Source of the DNA: JARIHD01 sp035758825
GTDB taxonomy: Bacteria; Patescibacteriota; Saccharimonadia; Saccharimonadales; UBA4665
Length of the DNA: 64,000 bases
Assembly: GCA_035758825.1 (NCBI GenBank)
Contig: DASTWA010000007.1
Span: forward strand, 1 to 64,000
Reading direction: 5' to 3'
Under the pieces are notes generated by a model, which was not told where the DNA came from, ran no database searches, and saw nothing but the letters and a program-made list of their open reading frames with translations. How positions within the stretch are numbered: the stretch's first letter is position 1; every line of letters begins with the position of its first letter. Positions 25,126-33,367 of the stretch are shown piece after piece. A program made the translations under genes and the position numbers.

Positions 25126-26220
25126 ATGGCCAAGCGAGATTATTACGAGGTACTGGGTGTTGGCAAGAATGCCAGTGCGGACGAAATCAAAAAAGCGTTC
25201 CGCCGTTTAGCTGTGCAGCATCACCCGGACAAAGAGGGTGGCGACGAGACCAAGTTCAAAGAGGTCAATGAGGCTTATGAAGTCCTCAAGGATCCCTCCA
25301 AGCGCCAACGGTACGACCAGTTCGGCCATGCCGGCGTCGGCGGCAGCGCCGCCAGTGGCGGCAATCCGTTCGGCGGCGGCTTTAACGGCCAGAACGTTAA
25401 TTTTGACTTTGGTGATTTGGGCCTTGGTGATATCTTTGAGAACTTCTTTGGTGGCGGCGGACGCTCCCGTCACCAGCAGCGCCGCGGACGGGATATCGAG
25501 ACGAAGGTTGATATCAGCTTTGAGGAAGCAGTGTTTGGCACCGAAGTAGACGTTAGCATGTCCATCGATGATGCCTGTTCACACTGCAAAGGTTCAACCG
25601 TGGAACCTGGCCATGAACTTAAGACTTGTGACACCTGCCAAGGATCGGGTCAAGTTGTAAGCGTTGCCCGCACTATTTTTGGCAACATCCAGCAGGCAAC
25701 CGTCTGCCCTAAGTGTAAGGGCGCTGGCAAAATCCCCGAGAAGGTATGTTCGGTCTGTCACGGCAGGGGCACTGAACGCAAGGCCCAAAAGCTGAAGCTC
25801 AAGGTTCCGGCCGGTATCGACGACGGCGCGGTAATCCGTTTGCGCGAAAAGGGAGAAGCGGTCGCCCATGGCCCCAAGGGTGATTTGTATGTCAACATCC
25901 GCGTCAGGCCGCACAAGAAGTTTACCCGCGAAGGTGACCTAATCTTGAGCGAAGAACACGTACATATGATCGATGCAGCCCTGGGCACCGAAGTAGACGT
26001 AGAGACGGTTGACGGCCCGATTACCATGAAAGTGCCGGCTGGCACACAGAGCGGTACGGACTTCAAGCTGTCCAACCACGGCGTGCCTCATTTGAGGGGT
26101 ACAACACGAGGCGCCCACATTGTGACTATCGTCGTAGACACGCCAACCAAACTTACCAAGCGCCAAAAAGAACTGCTCGAAGAGTTCAAGTCGGGCGGCA
26201 AAAAGGGCTGGTTTAGCTAG
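25126..26220 (+). CDS. dnaJ: Chaperone DnaJ (Hsp40, type I)
   Basis: 364 residues: J domain with HPD (about 31-33), Gly/Phe-rich region (about 72-115), and four CxxCxGxG zinc motifs (CSHCKGST, CDTCQGSG, CPKCKGAG, CSVCHGRG). The C-terminal substrate domains follow. The first zinc motif ends in ST rather than xG. It stimulates DnaK ATPase and delivers substrates. Third gene of the dnaK unit. Confidence 0.97.
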   Translation: MAKRDYYEVLGVGKNASADEIKKAFRRLAVQHHPDKEGGDETKFKEVNEAYEVLKDPSKRQRYDQFGHAGVGGSAASGGNPFGGGFNGQNVNFDFGDLGLGDIFENFFGGGGRSRHQQRRGRDIETKVDISFEEAVFGTEVDVSMSIDDACSHCKGSTVEPGHELKTCDTCQGSGQVVSVARTIFGNIQQATVCPKCKGAGKIPEKVCSVCHGRGTERKAQKLKLKVPAGIDDGAVIRLREKGEAVAHGPKGDLYVNIRVRPHKKFTREGDLILSEEHVHMIDAALGTEVDVETVDGPITMKVPAGTQSGTDFKLSNHGVPHLRGTTRGAHIVTIVVDTPTKLTKRQKELLEEFKSGGKKGWFS

Positions 26221-26254
26221 CGAGCTATACAAACGCCTCAAACCCTGCTAGTAA

Positions 26255-27541
26255 TTAGGCGTTCTTGAATGTCCGCTCAAAATCTGCCAGGACAGGCTGG
26301 TAGTCTTTTGGGATGTTGTGGGCGGCTAGGCTGTTAACCAGTCGTCCATGGACCTCCTGGAAGTCGATCGAGTTTGCGGCCTTCGTAAAGGAATCGATGA
26401 TGTTCTGAGGCAGCCGATACCCTTGCTTAAGCGCCATGGCGGCAGCCAATTTACACTCCTCATCAGTGCCTACGCACTCCAGGGGTTTGTGCTGGTCGTC
26501 GCTGACAAGCTCGTGCAGGTATGCATACAGCGCAGGCAGGGCGAGGGGTTGTGGCGTCTCGGGCCAGATCTTGCCCGGTGCTTCGGAGCTAACTGCGCTG
26601 AATGCCAGCGCGATGAACGCGCACTTAGGGCATTCCATGCACCAGACGCCCTCGGTATAGCCGTGGTTGCAGCTGGTAAAGTGTCCCAGGTAGGGCCCTT
26701 TTGCAGCCAGCTGGACAATCTGTAGTTCGTGCAAAGGACGAAGCAAGCTGAAGTAGCGCACAGGAATGCCAAATTCGCGTAGCAGGCCACTAAAATCTTC
26801 TTCGAATTCGATTGATTTGGAGTGCTGGTGGTTGATGCTAACCCCATCGATGGTGGTGTTGCTTTCGTTGGCTGAGCTCTCGTTAGAGGCAATGACGTCG
26901 CGCTTGTTAAGCAGCCAGGCACAGAGCACAGCGGTTACGGCAATTGCAGCGCTTGTCGGTCGGTGGCCTTGGTATTTGCCGTCTTTACGACGCGGGTCCA
27001 TGTAGCGTTTGCAAACGATAACTGGCTCGCCCGAAGCCTTGACAATCTCTTCCTGGGCTACTGAAGTATTAAGCTGGAACCACGTAAAGTCCAGGTTGTT
27101 TTCGCCAAGCACTGTCGCGCTGGCACTGCCATCCTTACCGCCGCCATTGAGCAGGAAACAACCCTCGAGTCTAGGTGCCTGGTCTGGTGGGTTGGCCGGT
27201 CGCTCTTCGGATGGAGCTTCAATGCTGGTACGCAAGGTAATGGGCAATTTATTGACGTACCGGAATTCGGCCATGCCCAGGAAAATAAGCTTCTCAAAGA
27301 AGGCCTTTTCTGCTGAGGTAAGAGGAAAGTCTGTCTGGATCGTCTGGACATATTCGATGCTGAAAAGATACGGCGCGTGGACAATACTTAACCAGTTAAG
27401 TAATCGCTGCGTCCTCGGGTCATCGGCGTCTTTTATGGTAGTTGGCAGCGTAAAGGTATGAGTATATGTTGTGCCGTCCAGCAGGTAACTGCAGTATACT
27501 TTTTTGGTAGCCACACGGACGGGTAATACTCGTAGAATCAT
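26255..27541 (-). CDS. MurL-like UDP-MurNAc-L-Ala-L-Glu epimerase
   Basis: 428 residues. The adenine-nucleotide-hydrolase loop appears as LNGGGKDGSAS (about 131-141). It is followed by GHRPTSAAIA, ASNESSANESN, NHQHSKSIEFE and the Cys pairs around HFTSCNHGY and WCMECPKC, the pattern I know from MurL. MurL converts the terminal L-Glu of UDP-MurNAc-L-Ala-L-Glu to D-Glu, replacing glutamate racemase. The usual partner MurD2 is not adjacent. It is divergent from the ATP-grasp cluster with only 38 bp between start codons, so the two are likely co-regulated, and its substrate may lie in that pathway instead. An AT-rich -10 (TATAAA) lies just before the ATG. Confidence 0.75.
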   Translation of the reverse strand: MILRVLPVRVATKKVYCSYLLDGTTYTHTFTLPTTIKDADDPRTQRLLNWLSIVHAPYLFSIEYVQTIQTDFPLTSAEKAFFEKLIFLGMAEFRYVNKLPITLRTSIEAPSEERPANPPDQAPRLEGCFLLNGGGKDGSASATVLGENNLDFTWFQLNTSVAQEEIVKASGEPVIVCKRYMDPRRKDGKYQGHRPTSAAIAVTAVLCAWLLNKRDVIASNESSANESNTTIDGVSINHQHSKSIEFEEDFSGLLREFGIPVRYFSLLRPLHELQIVQLAAKGPYLGHFTSCNHGYTEGVWCMECPKCAFIALAFSAVSSEAPGKIWPETPQPLALPALYAYLHELVSDDQHKPLECVGTDEECKLAAAMALKQGYRLPQNIIDSFTKAANSIDFQEVHGRLVNSLAAHNIPKDYQPVLADFERTFKNA

Positions 27542-27564
27542 TTGAATATTTTATAATATTATGC

Positions 27565-27570
27565 TATAAT
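27565..27570 (+). promoter_or_regulatory. -10 box of ATP-grasp cluster, overlapping the divergent murL promoter
   Basis: TATAAT ends 9 nt before ATG 27580. The whole 38-bp divergent spacer is A+T-rich and must hold both promoters. Confidence 0.55.
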
Positions 27571-27579
27571 AATCAAGAT

Positions 27580-28488
27580 ATGAAACGTATCCTTATCCTG
27601 ATCCACCACGTCAAAGACGAAGCGGCCAGCCCAAACTTTGGTAAGTTCAAAACAGCCTTGGATGCGTTCGTTGACTCCTCTAAGTATACCGTTACCATGG
27701 GCGCTTTGCGCGATTTGGTATTTGAAGTATCCCCAACCGGCATGGATATCTACGACCCAAAGCGTGGTTTTTCGCTGGCGGACTTTGATTTGGTCGTCTT
27801 CCGGATTGTCCGTAAGGAATGGTCACGCGTAGCGGCTTGTTGCCAGTTTTTGCAGGCCAAGAACATCCCATACATTGATTCATACAATAAGCCGGCTGCC
27901 GTATCGAAGGCCTCGGCCGCTTTCGTAGGCCGTGCCCACGGGATCCCGGTTATCCCGACTCTTTTTTCGCGTGCCGACCTGTTGACTGAAATGGTCCATA
28001 CTGATGCGATACCTTTTGACTATCCGTTTGTCATCAAGGACCAGAACGGCAAAAAAGGCCGACTGAACTATCTGGTACAGAACAAAGAAGAGGCTCTTGC
28101 CGCCTTGAGTACCCCAGGTGAGACAGAGTTTGTCATCCAGGAGTATATCCCGAATGACGGTGATTACCGTGTGCTCATCATGGGCGGCGAAATCGCCCTG
28201 ATCATCCATCGCCAGTCAGAGGCAGGCGCCTACCTGAACAATACTTCTCAGGGCGGTACAGCTCAGCTTATTGATCCGGCTGAACTCGACAAGTCGATGC
28301 TTGACGATGCCTTGCGCGCCGCAGCCCTCGATGAGGTCGAGGTAGCAGGCGTGGACCTCATGATCGACAACCGTACATGCCGGCATTACATTATGGAAGT
28401 TAACAGTTCGCCGCAGTTAACCAGCGGAGCTTTTCCCGAACGTAAGACCAAGGCTTACGTTGAATACCTACAACGTTTAGCTGCTTAA
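27580..28488 (+). CDS. RimK-like ATP-grasp ligase (paralogue 1)
   Basis: 302 residues. The ATP-grasp fold is clear: FVIKDQNGKKG (ATP-binding Lys), FVIQEYIPNDGDYRVLIMGG, YLNNTSQGG and the metal-binding EVNSSPQLTSG near the end. Members join a carboxylate, activated as acyl-phosphate, to an amine. It resembles the gene at 30041 (shared LNNTSQGG and PQLTSG) more than RimK at 30967. First gene of the cluster; substrate unknown. Confidence 0.88.
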   Translation: MKRILILIHHVKDEAASPNFGKFKTALDAFVDSSKYTVTMGALRDLVFEVSPTGMDIYDPKRGFSLADFDLVVFRIVRKEWSRVAACCQFLQAKNIPYIDSYNKPAAVSKASAAFVGRAHGIPVIPTLFSRADLLTEMVHTDAIPFDYPFVIKDQNGKKGRLNYLVQNKEEALAALSTPGETEFVIQEYIPNDGDYRVLIMGGEIALIIHRQSEAGAYLNNTSQGGTAQLIDPAELDKSMLDDALRAAALDEVEVAGVDLMIDNRTCRHYIMEVNSSPQLTSGAFPERKTKAYVEYLQRLAA

Positions 28489-28505
28489 GTAAAAGAGACA
28501 AAGTA

Positions 28506-28871
28506 ATGGTTGAACGCACTGGGCTTTTGTTGCCGCTCGACGAAACATTCACCCCTGCCGACGCAGAGGTACATGCTTCGTTCGTCCAGGCTCACGACGG
28601 TATGCGCGAAGCGTACCGCCAGCTAACTGTGCCCGAGCAGACTCGTGCGGAGATTGAGTCCGCATTCCGCGAGGGACGCACCAGGAACCCTGACCTTACT
28701 GCCCAGCACCTGGACGGGCATGTCAGGAACTGGCAGGCGGCCGCCCAGTATGGGCCTGGTGTAATCGCCGAAGGCGACCTGGGTAAATTCGACATAACAA
28801 ACCTCCGGCATGTAACCTTATTACAAGGCCGTGGCCTGCTAAAACCCCGCGAGGAGGTGCGCTATGTTTAA
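28506..28871 (+). CDS. Unknown 121-residue protein in ATP-grasp cluster
   Basis: A soluble, acidic-to-neutral, mostly helical protein with no recognised motif, ending LKPREEVRYV. It overlaps the start of the DUF1704 gene by 8 nt and is translationally coupled. It could be a carrier, adaptor or modification substrate of the ligases; its acidic/aromatic C-terminus makes the last idea testable but unproven. Confidence 0.7.
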   Translation: MVERTGLLLPLDETFTPADAEVHASFVQAHDGMREAYRQLTVPEQTRAEIESAFREGRTRNPDLTAQHLDGHVRNWQAAAQYGPGVIAEGDLGKFDITNLRHVTLLQGRGLLKPREEVRYV

Positions 28872-30039
28872 GTATCCTGCCGCTCCCTATGCTTATCTGG
28901 CGATCAGTAACATCGACCAACAGCGTGATGCTTTTTTGCGTGGGGATATCGAATATCCTTCGTTTGCGTACGGCAAGCGGTTCAGTAAACCGGTGCTAGA
29001 GCGCCGCAAGGCCAAAATCAGCAAAGACTTGCTTAGAGATGACCTATCCGAAGAGGAGCGCACCTATCTTGAGCGCCGGTTACAGCAGACAGAATTCCTG
29101 TTGACGGCCACACACCTGCAGTCTGCCCCGCAGTCTGAAGCAGCCGACATCCTTCCGCTATACCGCGAGCAGGTGAGCAAGCTCTACAGCGAGCCGCACG
29201 CCAAGTATGCCGAAGCGATCTACCTCATCTTGAAGCAAGCTGCAAAGGGTAACCCAGCTAAGGAAGAGTTGCTTGGTTACATAGAACGGAACACTTCGCT
29301 TAAGGGTGATGCCAGTCACGACATTCGGCCAAGTACCGAGCAATTCACGCATTACCGCACACTGTTTGCCGAACACGCGCCCTGGCTTTTTGACCGTCAG
29401 CTTTGCCCAGAAACCCGCGATATCCAGGAGCTTATTACCTTTGCTTTGCAGCAGATTGGCGCTGCAGTGCACGGCTGGCACATCGACATTGCCGCCGGCA
29501 TCTCCAATGTCCGGGTCTCGTACCATGACAAAAAGATCCAGGTGGGTGAGCATCTGCGTGTAAGGACGCGCAAGCGACGGCTGCAGGTCGTCTGTCACGA
29601 AGTGTACGGACATGTCGGCCGTAACCTGGAACGGTCAGTGCCGACAAGCAATATTCGTGAATCAGAAGGTTTTGCCGTATTGCTCGAGCAGCTTTTGGAG
29701 CCAAAGTTCTCGACCAAACGAGCCCTGCGCTACTTGACGGTTGCGGCCGGTTGGGGCGCCCTTGGACGGCCTATGGATTTCCGTGAAACGTTTGAGATTA
29801 TCTGGCGGGCCATGGTGATACTCTCGAGCTACTCCGAACCTGTTGCCAGGCACAAGGCATTCCACGAATGTGTCCGCGCTTTTCGGGGCGGCCGGCCCGA
29901 TATTCCAGGGGCGGTGTTTACCAAAGACACGGCTTATTTTGAGGGTAATGTCGCGGTTTGGAATCAATTGGAAAAGCGTATACTAAGCAAAGAAGAGTTC
30001 ATTGCGCTATTAACAGGGCGGGGACTGCTGGAGATTTAA
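28864..30039 (+). CDS. DUF1704 zinc metallopeptidase (MATCAP/QEGLA family)
   Basis: 391 residues. HEVYGH (245-250) is the HExxxH zinc site, and ESEGFAVLLEQ (266-276) matches the QEGLA signature carrying the third ligand. Eukaryotic relatives (MATCAP) remove the C-terminal tyrosine of tubulin. Bacterial members are annotated as flavohaemoglobin expression-modulating proteins but are uncharacterised. No signal peptide, so cytoplasmic. It overlaps the 121-residue gene by 8 nt and ends 1 nt before the next ATP-grasp gene, so peptidase and ligases are made together. Confidence 0.8.
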   Translation: MFKYPAAPYAYLAISNIDQQRDAFLRGDIEYPSFAYGKRFSKPVLERRKAKISKDLLRDDLSEEERTYLERRLQQTEFLLTATHLQSAPQSEAADILPLYREQVSKLYSEPHAKYAEAIYLILKQAAKGNPAKEELLGYIERNTSLKGDASHDIRPSTEQFTHYRTLFAEHAPWLFDRQLCPETRDIQELITFALQQIGAAVHGWHIDIAAGISNVRVSYHDKKIQVGEHLRVRTRKRRLQVVCHEVYGHVGRNLERSVPTSNIRESEGFAVLLEQLLEPKFSTKRALRYLTVAAGWGALGRPMDFRETFEIIWRAMVILSSYSEPVARHKAFHECVRAFRGGRPDIPGAVFTKDTAYFEGNVAVWNQLEKRILSKEEFIALLTGRGLLEI

Positions 30040-30040
30040 T

Positions 30041-30970
30041 ATGAAGCCAGAAGTAGTTATTGTAGGCTCCAAGGACAACCAGGGCAAAAATGACCCCGCT
30101 GCCATAGCGGAGGCGCTGGCAGGCAACGGTCAGTTTGATGAGCGGACCGTTTGGTGGGAGGATGTAGTGTTTGATATCCGGCAAGGCGACGTCCGGGTTG
30201 AGGCCAACGGCCAACCTCTTTGCAGGGATGATACCCGGCTCGTGTTGACCCTTAACTGGTACAAGAATAAAGAATTGAGCATTTACCGTGATGTTGCATT
30301 CGCGGCCGGGCTCTATGTCGCCAGCAACGACGTGCCTGTCTGGAACAGCGAAATTATCCATCAGCGGTCAGTGACAAAATTGTCGTGCATGCAGCAGCTC
30401 GCTTTGGCTGGCATTTCTGTCCCGCGTACCTTATTTTCGTTGGACCCGGAGTTGCTGGTGGACGCAGCAGTGAACCGTCTGGCCTTTCCAGTGGTCGTAA
30501 AAGCGGTCGCCGCCAGCAGGGGTCGAAGTAATCACTTGGTGCAAACCAAAGAAGAGCTACAGGCACTGTTAGGCTCTCAACAGGTCAACCGCTACATGGT
30601 CCAGCCGTTTATGCCGAATGACCATGATTTGCGTGTTATTTGTTTTGGCGGCCAGCCCGAGCTCATTCTGCGAAGGGCACGGGCACAGGGGAGCGACACC
30701 CACCTGAACAACACCTCCCAGGGTGGCGAGGCAAAATGGTTGACAACTGACATGTTTGCTGATGAAATACTGGAACAATGCAAGGAAATAGCCAGGATTA
30801 CTGGCAGGGAAATGGCAGGTGTGGACCTTATCCCGGACAGTGCAGCGCCAACAGGCTATTCGTGCCTTGAAGTAAACGCCATACCGCAACTGACCTCGGG
30901 CGTCGATGCAGACCTAAAGATGAAAAAGTTAACCGAGTCGCTCATAGCGTTCAGTAAGGACACAGTATGA
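30041..30970 (+). CDS. RimK-like ATP-grasp ligase (paralogue 2)
   Basis: 309 residues. ATP-grasp elements: FPVVVKAVAASRGRSN, YMVQPFMPNDHDLRVICFGG, HLNNTSQGG and CLEVNAIPQLTSG. A pre-ATP-grasp N-terminal domain has a GSKDNQGKND start. It overlaps the next gene by 4 nt (ATGA). Paralogous to 27580. Confidence 0.87.
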   Translation: MKPEVVIVGSKDNQGKNDPAAIAEALAGNGQFDERTVWWEDVVFDIRQGDVRVEANGQPLCRDDTRLVLTLNWYKNKELSIYRDVAFAAGLYVASNDVPVWNSEIIHQRSVTKLSCMQQLALAGISVPRTLFSLDPELLVDAAVNRLAFPVVVKAVAASRGRSNHLVQTKEELQALLGSQQVNRYMVQPFMPNDHDLRVICFGGQPELILRRARAQGSDTHLNNTSQGGEAKWLTTDMFADEILEQCKEIARITGREMAGVDLIPDSAAPTGYSCLEVNAIPQLTSGVDADLKMKKLTESLIAFSKDTV

Positions 30971-31866
30971 AAATAGGAATTATTACCCGGCTGCCAGGTT
31001 ACACGGTCCGTCGCTTACGTGAAGAGGCAAAGGCCCGTGGCCACGAAGTCAAGGTTATCCGTTACCCGGAATGTTACGTAGAGATCGAGCAGGATAAGCC
31101 CGAAGTACGTTACCGAGGTATAACGCTTACAGGCCTGGATGCCCTTATCCCGCGTATTTTGCCGGGGATGACCGATTACGGTGCTGCCATTGTGCGTCAG
31201 TTCGAGATGATGGGTGTCTATACGACGGCGCGTTCCATCGCCATTACCCGTTCCCGGGACAAGTTGCGCAGCTTGCAGCTGCTCAGCAAGGCCGGGGTAG
31301 GAATCCCTAAGACTATTTTTTCCCGCGAAACCGGCGCAGTTGATGACCTGATCGACCACATCGGCGTGCCTATGATCATCAAGCTGGCGAGTGGAACCCA
31401 AGGAAACGGCGTAGTACTAGCCGAGACACGCAAGGCCGCAAAATCGGTAATTCAGGCATTTTATGTGAACGATACCAGCTTTTTGATCCAAGAGTACATC
31501 GAAGAAGCCGGCGGTAGCGACATCCGGGCCTTTATTGTCGGTAACCAAGTGGTCGCCAGCATGAAGCGCCAGGGCCTAGACGACGATTTCCGCTCCAATA
31601 TCCACCAAGGCGGCAAAGGTACTGCCATTAAGCTGACTGACGACGAAAAGAAGATTGCACTACGTGCTGCAAAAGCTATGGGGCTTACCGTTTGTGGCGT
31701 TGACATGATCCGCTCCGAACGGGGCCCCTTGGTTCTGGAGGTTAACTCGGCGCCAGGTTTGGAAGGCATCGAAGCCACGACAGGCCGCAATGTTGCTGGT
31801 AAAATAATTGAATACATCGAAAAAAATGCCAAGCAACGTAACCGCAAAGATAAAGTCGGCGCTTAA
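30967..31866 (+). CDS. rimK: RimK-family alpha-L-glutamate ligase
   Basis: 299 residues, the closest of the three to canonical RimK: MIIKLASGTQGNGVVLAE, FLIQEYIEEAGGSDIRAF, FRSNIHQGGKG and LEVNSAPGLEGIEATTG. RimK adds glutamates to the C-terminus of ribosomal protein S6 or makes poly-glutamate. In this cluster it may act on another tail. Its 3' end overlaps the DUF192 gene by 41 nt. Confidence 0.85.
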   Translation: MKIGIITRLPGYTVRRLREEAKARGHEVKVIRYPECYVEIEQDKPEVRYRGITLTGLDALIPRILPGMTDYGAAIVRQFEMMGVYTTARSIAITRSRDKLRSLQLLSKAGVGIPKTIFSRETGAVDDLIDHIGVPMIIKLASGTQGNGVVLAETRKAAKSVIQAFYVNDTSFLIQEYIEEAGGSDIRAFIVGNQVVASMKRQGLDDDFRSNIHQGGKGTAIKLTDDEKKIALRAAKAMGLTVCGVDMIRSERGPLVLEVNSAPGLEGIEATTGRNVAGKIIEYIEKNAKQRNRKDKVGA

Positions 31867-32299
31867 GCGGCGCGAGACAGTCATCATGCTCCTAGCGGCA
31901 GTCGTATTTGCGATTGCCGTTTTTGGATTTCAGGCATGGGCGACCAGGGATCGGACATTGGTCGTCGGCGGTCATGCCTACGCTCTGGAGACAGCCATTT
32001 CCAGGGACGAACAAGACCGAGGGCTCTCCGGCCGCAAGTCTTTAGACAAGGACAAAGGTATGCTGTTCGTTTTGAGAACGAACGATAAGCATTGTTTTTG
32101 GATGAAGGATATGCAGTTCCCGCTGGACATCATTTGGCTGGACGAGACCGGCAAAGTGGTGCACATTGAGCACGAGGTTTCTCCGGACACCTATCCCGAA
32201 GCCATCTGCCCCAGCCAAAATGCCCAGTATGTCATCGAACTCAATGCCGGGCAGGCGGCCGAAGCGGGCATCCTAGAAGGACGGGTAGTTACCTTTTAA
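31826..32299 (+). CDS. Membrane-anchored DUF192 protein
   Basis: 157 residues with a basic N-terminus and one membrane helix (about 20-40). The DUF192 domain follows (RGLSGRKSLDKDKGMLFV, FWMKDMQFPLDIIWLDE, ELNAGQAAEAGI). The domain is probably extracytoplasmic. DUF192 function is not known; some members lie near membrane or peptidoglycan genes. The ATG at 31826 is the first, 41 nt inside the rimK end; a TTG at 31808 is unlikely. Confidence 0.85.
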   Translation: MPSNVTAKIKSALKRRETVIMLLAAVVFAIAVFGFQAWATRDRTLVVGGHAYALETAISRDEQDRGLSGRKSLDKDKGMLFVLRTNDKHCFWMKDMQFPLDIIWLDETGKVVHIEHEVSPDTYPEAICPSQNAQYVIELNAGQAAEAGILEGRVVTF

Positions 32300-32325
32300 A
32301 ACGCTCGTGCTATCATGAACTTGGT

Positions 32326-32823
32326 ATGCCAAACAATATCGAAATCATTGCTGCGCTCGTAATCCCTCTCGCAGTCCTTACTGTGCTGCGCATAAATGCG
32401 GCTATGGTATTTTTGAGCCTCTGCCTTGGATACGTGCTTGTCGAGTTCGTGGCCAAGGACACCGACTCGCTGATCAGCTTTGTTGCTCCCGATGACTCCT
32501 CGGTCAGCGCCACGACCCTCCGTCTGGTAATGCTGCTTTTACCGGTTGTTCTGACCTCAATTATTATGGTGTTCAGTGTACATGGCCGGGTGCGGACTAT
32601 ACTTAACTTCTTGCCTGCTGCGGGCGTGGCTATATTAATGCTGGTGCTTGCAGTGCCGTTACTGACTCCCGGCCTTCGCTATGCCATAGAAGAGCAAGGC
32701 CTCTGGAGGCAGATTAATGACGCCCAGGCTATGGTCGTCGGCATAAGCGCATTCATTAGCCTATTATTCTTGTGGACCCAGCGGCGGTCGGCCGAGCGGA
32801 TGAACCATCACAAGCGGCATTGA
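32326..32823 (+). CDS. Hypothetical membrane protein, four helices
   Basis: 165 residues with membrane helices at about 6-22, 27-42, 67-85 and 95-112, and a possible fifth near 138-152. It ends in a basic, His-containing tail. It starts 9 nt after a TATCAT box (32311-32316). Not recognised. Confidence 0.65.
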   Translation: MPNNIEIIAALVIPLAVLTVLRINAAMVFLSLCLGYVLVEFVAKDTDSLISFVAPDDSSVSATTLRLVMLLLPVVLTSIIMVFSVHGRVRTILNFLPAAGVAILMLVLAVPLLTPGLRYAIEEQGLWRQINDAQAMVVGISAFISLLFLWTQRRSAERMNHHKRH

Positions 32824-32892
32824 CTTTTTGACCAAAACAGGGATAATATAACCTGTTAACGCCATCTTGGCAGCACACCGCCCGCACAAGAT

Positions 32893-32969
32893 GGGCCCAT
32901 AGCTCAGTCGGTTAGAGCAGCGGCCTTTTAAGCCGCGTGTCCTGGGTTCGAATCCCAGTGGGCCCTCCA
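32893..32969 (+). tRNA. tRNA-Lys (TTT), CCA encoded
   Basis: Acceptor GGGCCCA/TGGGCCC, anticodon stem GCGGC/GCCGC with loop CTTTTAA, T arm CTGGG/CCCAG. The discriminator at 32966 is T, which is unusual for Lys. CCA follows. Confidence 0.93.
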
Positions 32970-32970
32970 A

Positions 32971-33002
32971 GACAAGAACTCCCTTCTGGGAGTTTTTGTC
33001 TT
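32971..33002. terminator. Intrinsic terminator after tRNA-Lys
   Basis: Stem ACTCCC/GGGAGT (32978-32983 with 32988-32993, loop TTCT) then TTTTT, with flanking GACAA/TTGTC pairing. Confidence 0.85.
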
Positions 33003-33060
33003 GATTGGTCTTATAGTGGGACCTCCCAGTACAAAGCAATTTATTTGCTATGATTTATCC

Positions 33061-33294
33061 ATGAGTAATATGCCCAAGTCTGACTTTCAAATTCCCGCTA
33101 AGCTGTCGGGAATGTCCGACATAGCATATGCGGGAGATAAAGGACAAACAGTCCGTTCTTATACGGATGCGGAAAGTCTTATTAATGATTACTCACCTCA
33201 CGCTAAACGCCTCAAGAGGCAGTTCCCGGGCTTTCCTGAATTAGTGTCCGTGCGCGAAGAGTTAACGAAACTTATTGCCAAGCATTTATTTTAG
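33061..33294 (+). CDS. Hypothetical 77-residue protein
   Basis: Starts MSNMPKSDFQIPAKLSGM; soluble, basic C-terminal half. The ATG at 33061 is 6 nt after a TATGAT box (33049-33054). Not recognised. Confidence 0.55.
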   Translation: MSNMPKSDFQIPAKLSGMSDIAYAGDKGQTVRSYTDAESLINDYSPHAKRLKRQFPGFPELVSVREELTKLIAKHLF

Positions 33295-33367
33295 TGCGGG
33301 CATCTCAACTCAACCGCTGCGGTAGAATTTTCTTTACGGCCAGGCAACTTCTGCTACAATCCGCGCC

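Noticed and set aside
31808..31825. Upstream TTG start for the DUF192 gene
   Set aside because: Adds six residues with no ribosome-binding site and no conservation expected; the ATG at 31826 begins the usual basic N-terminus.
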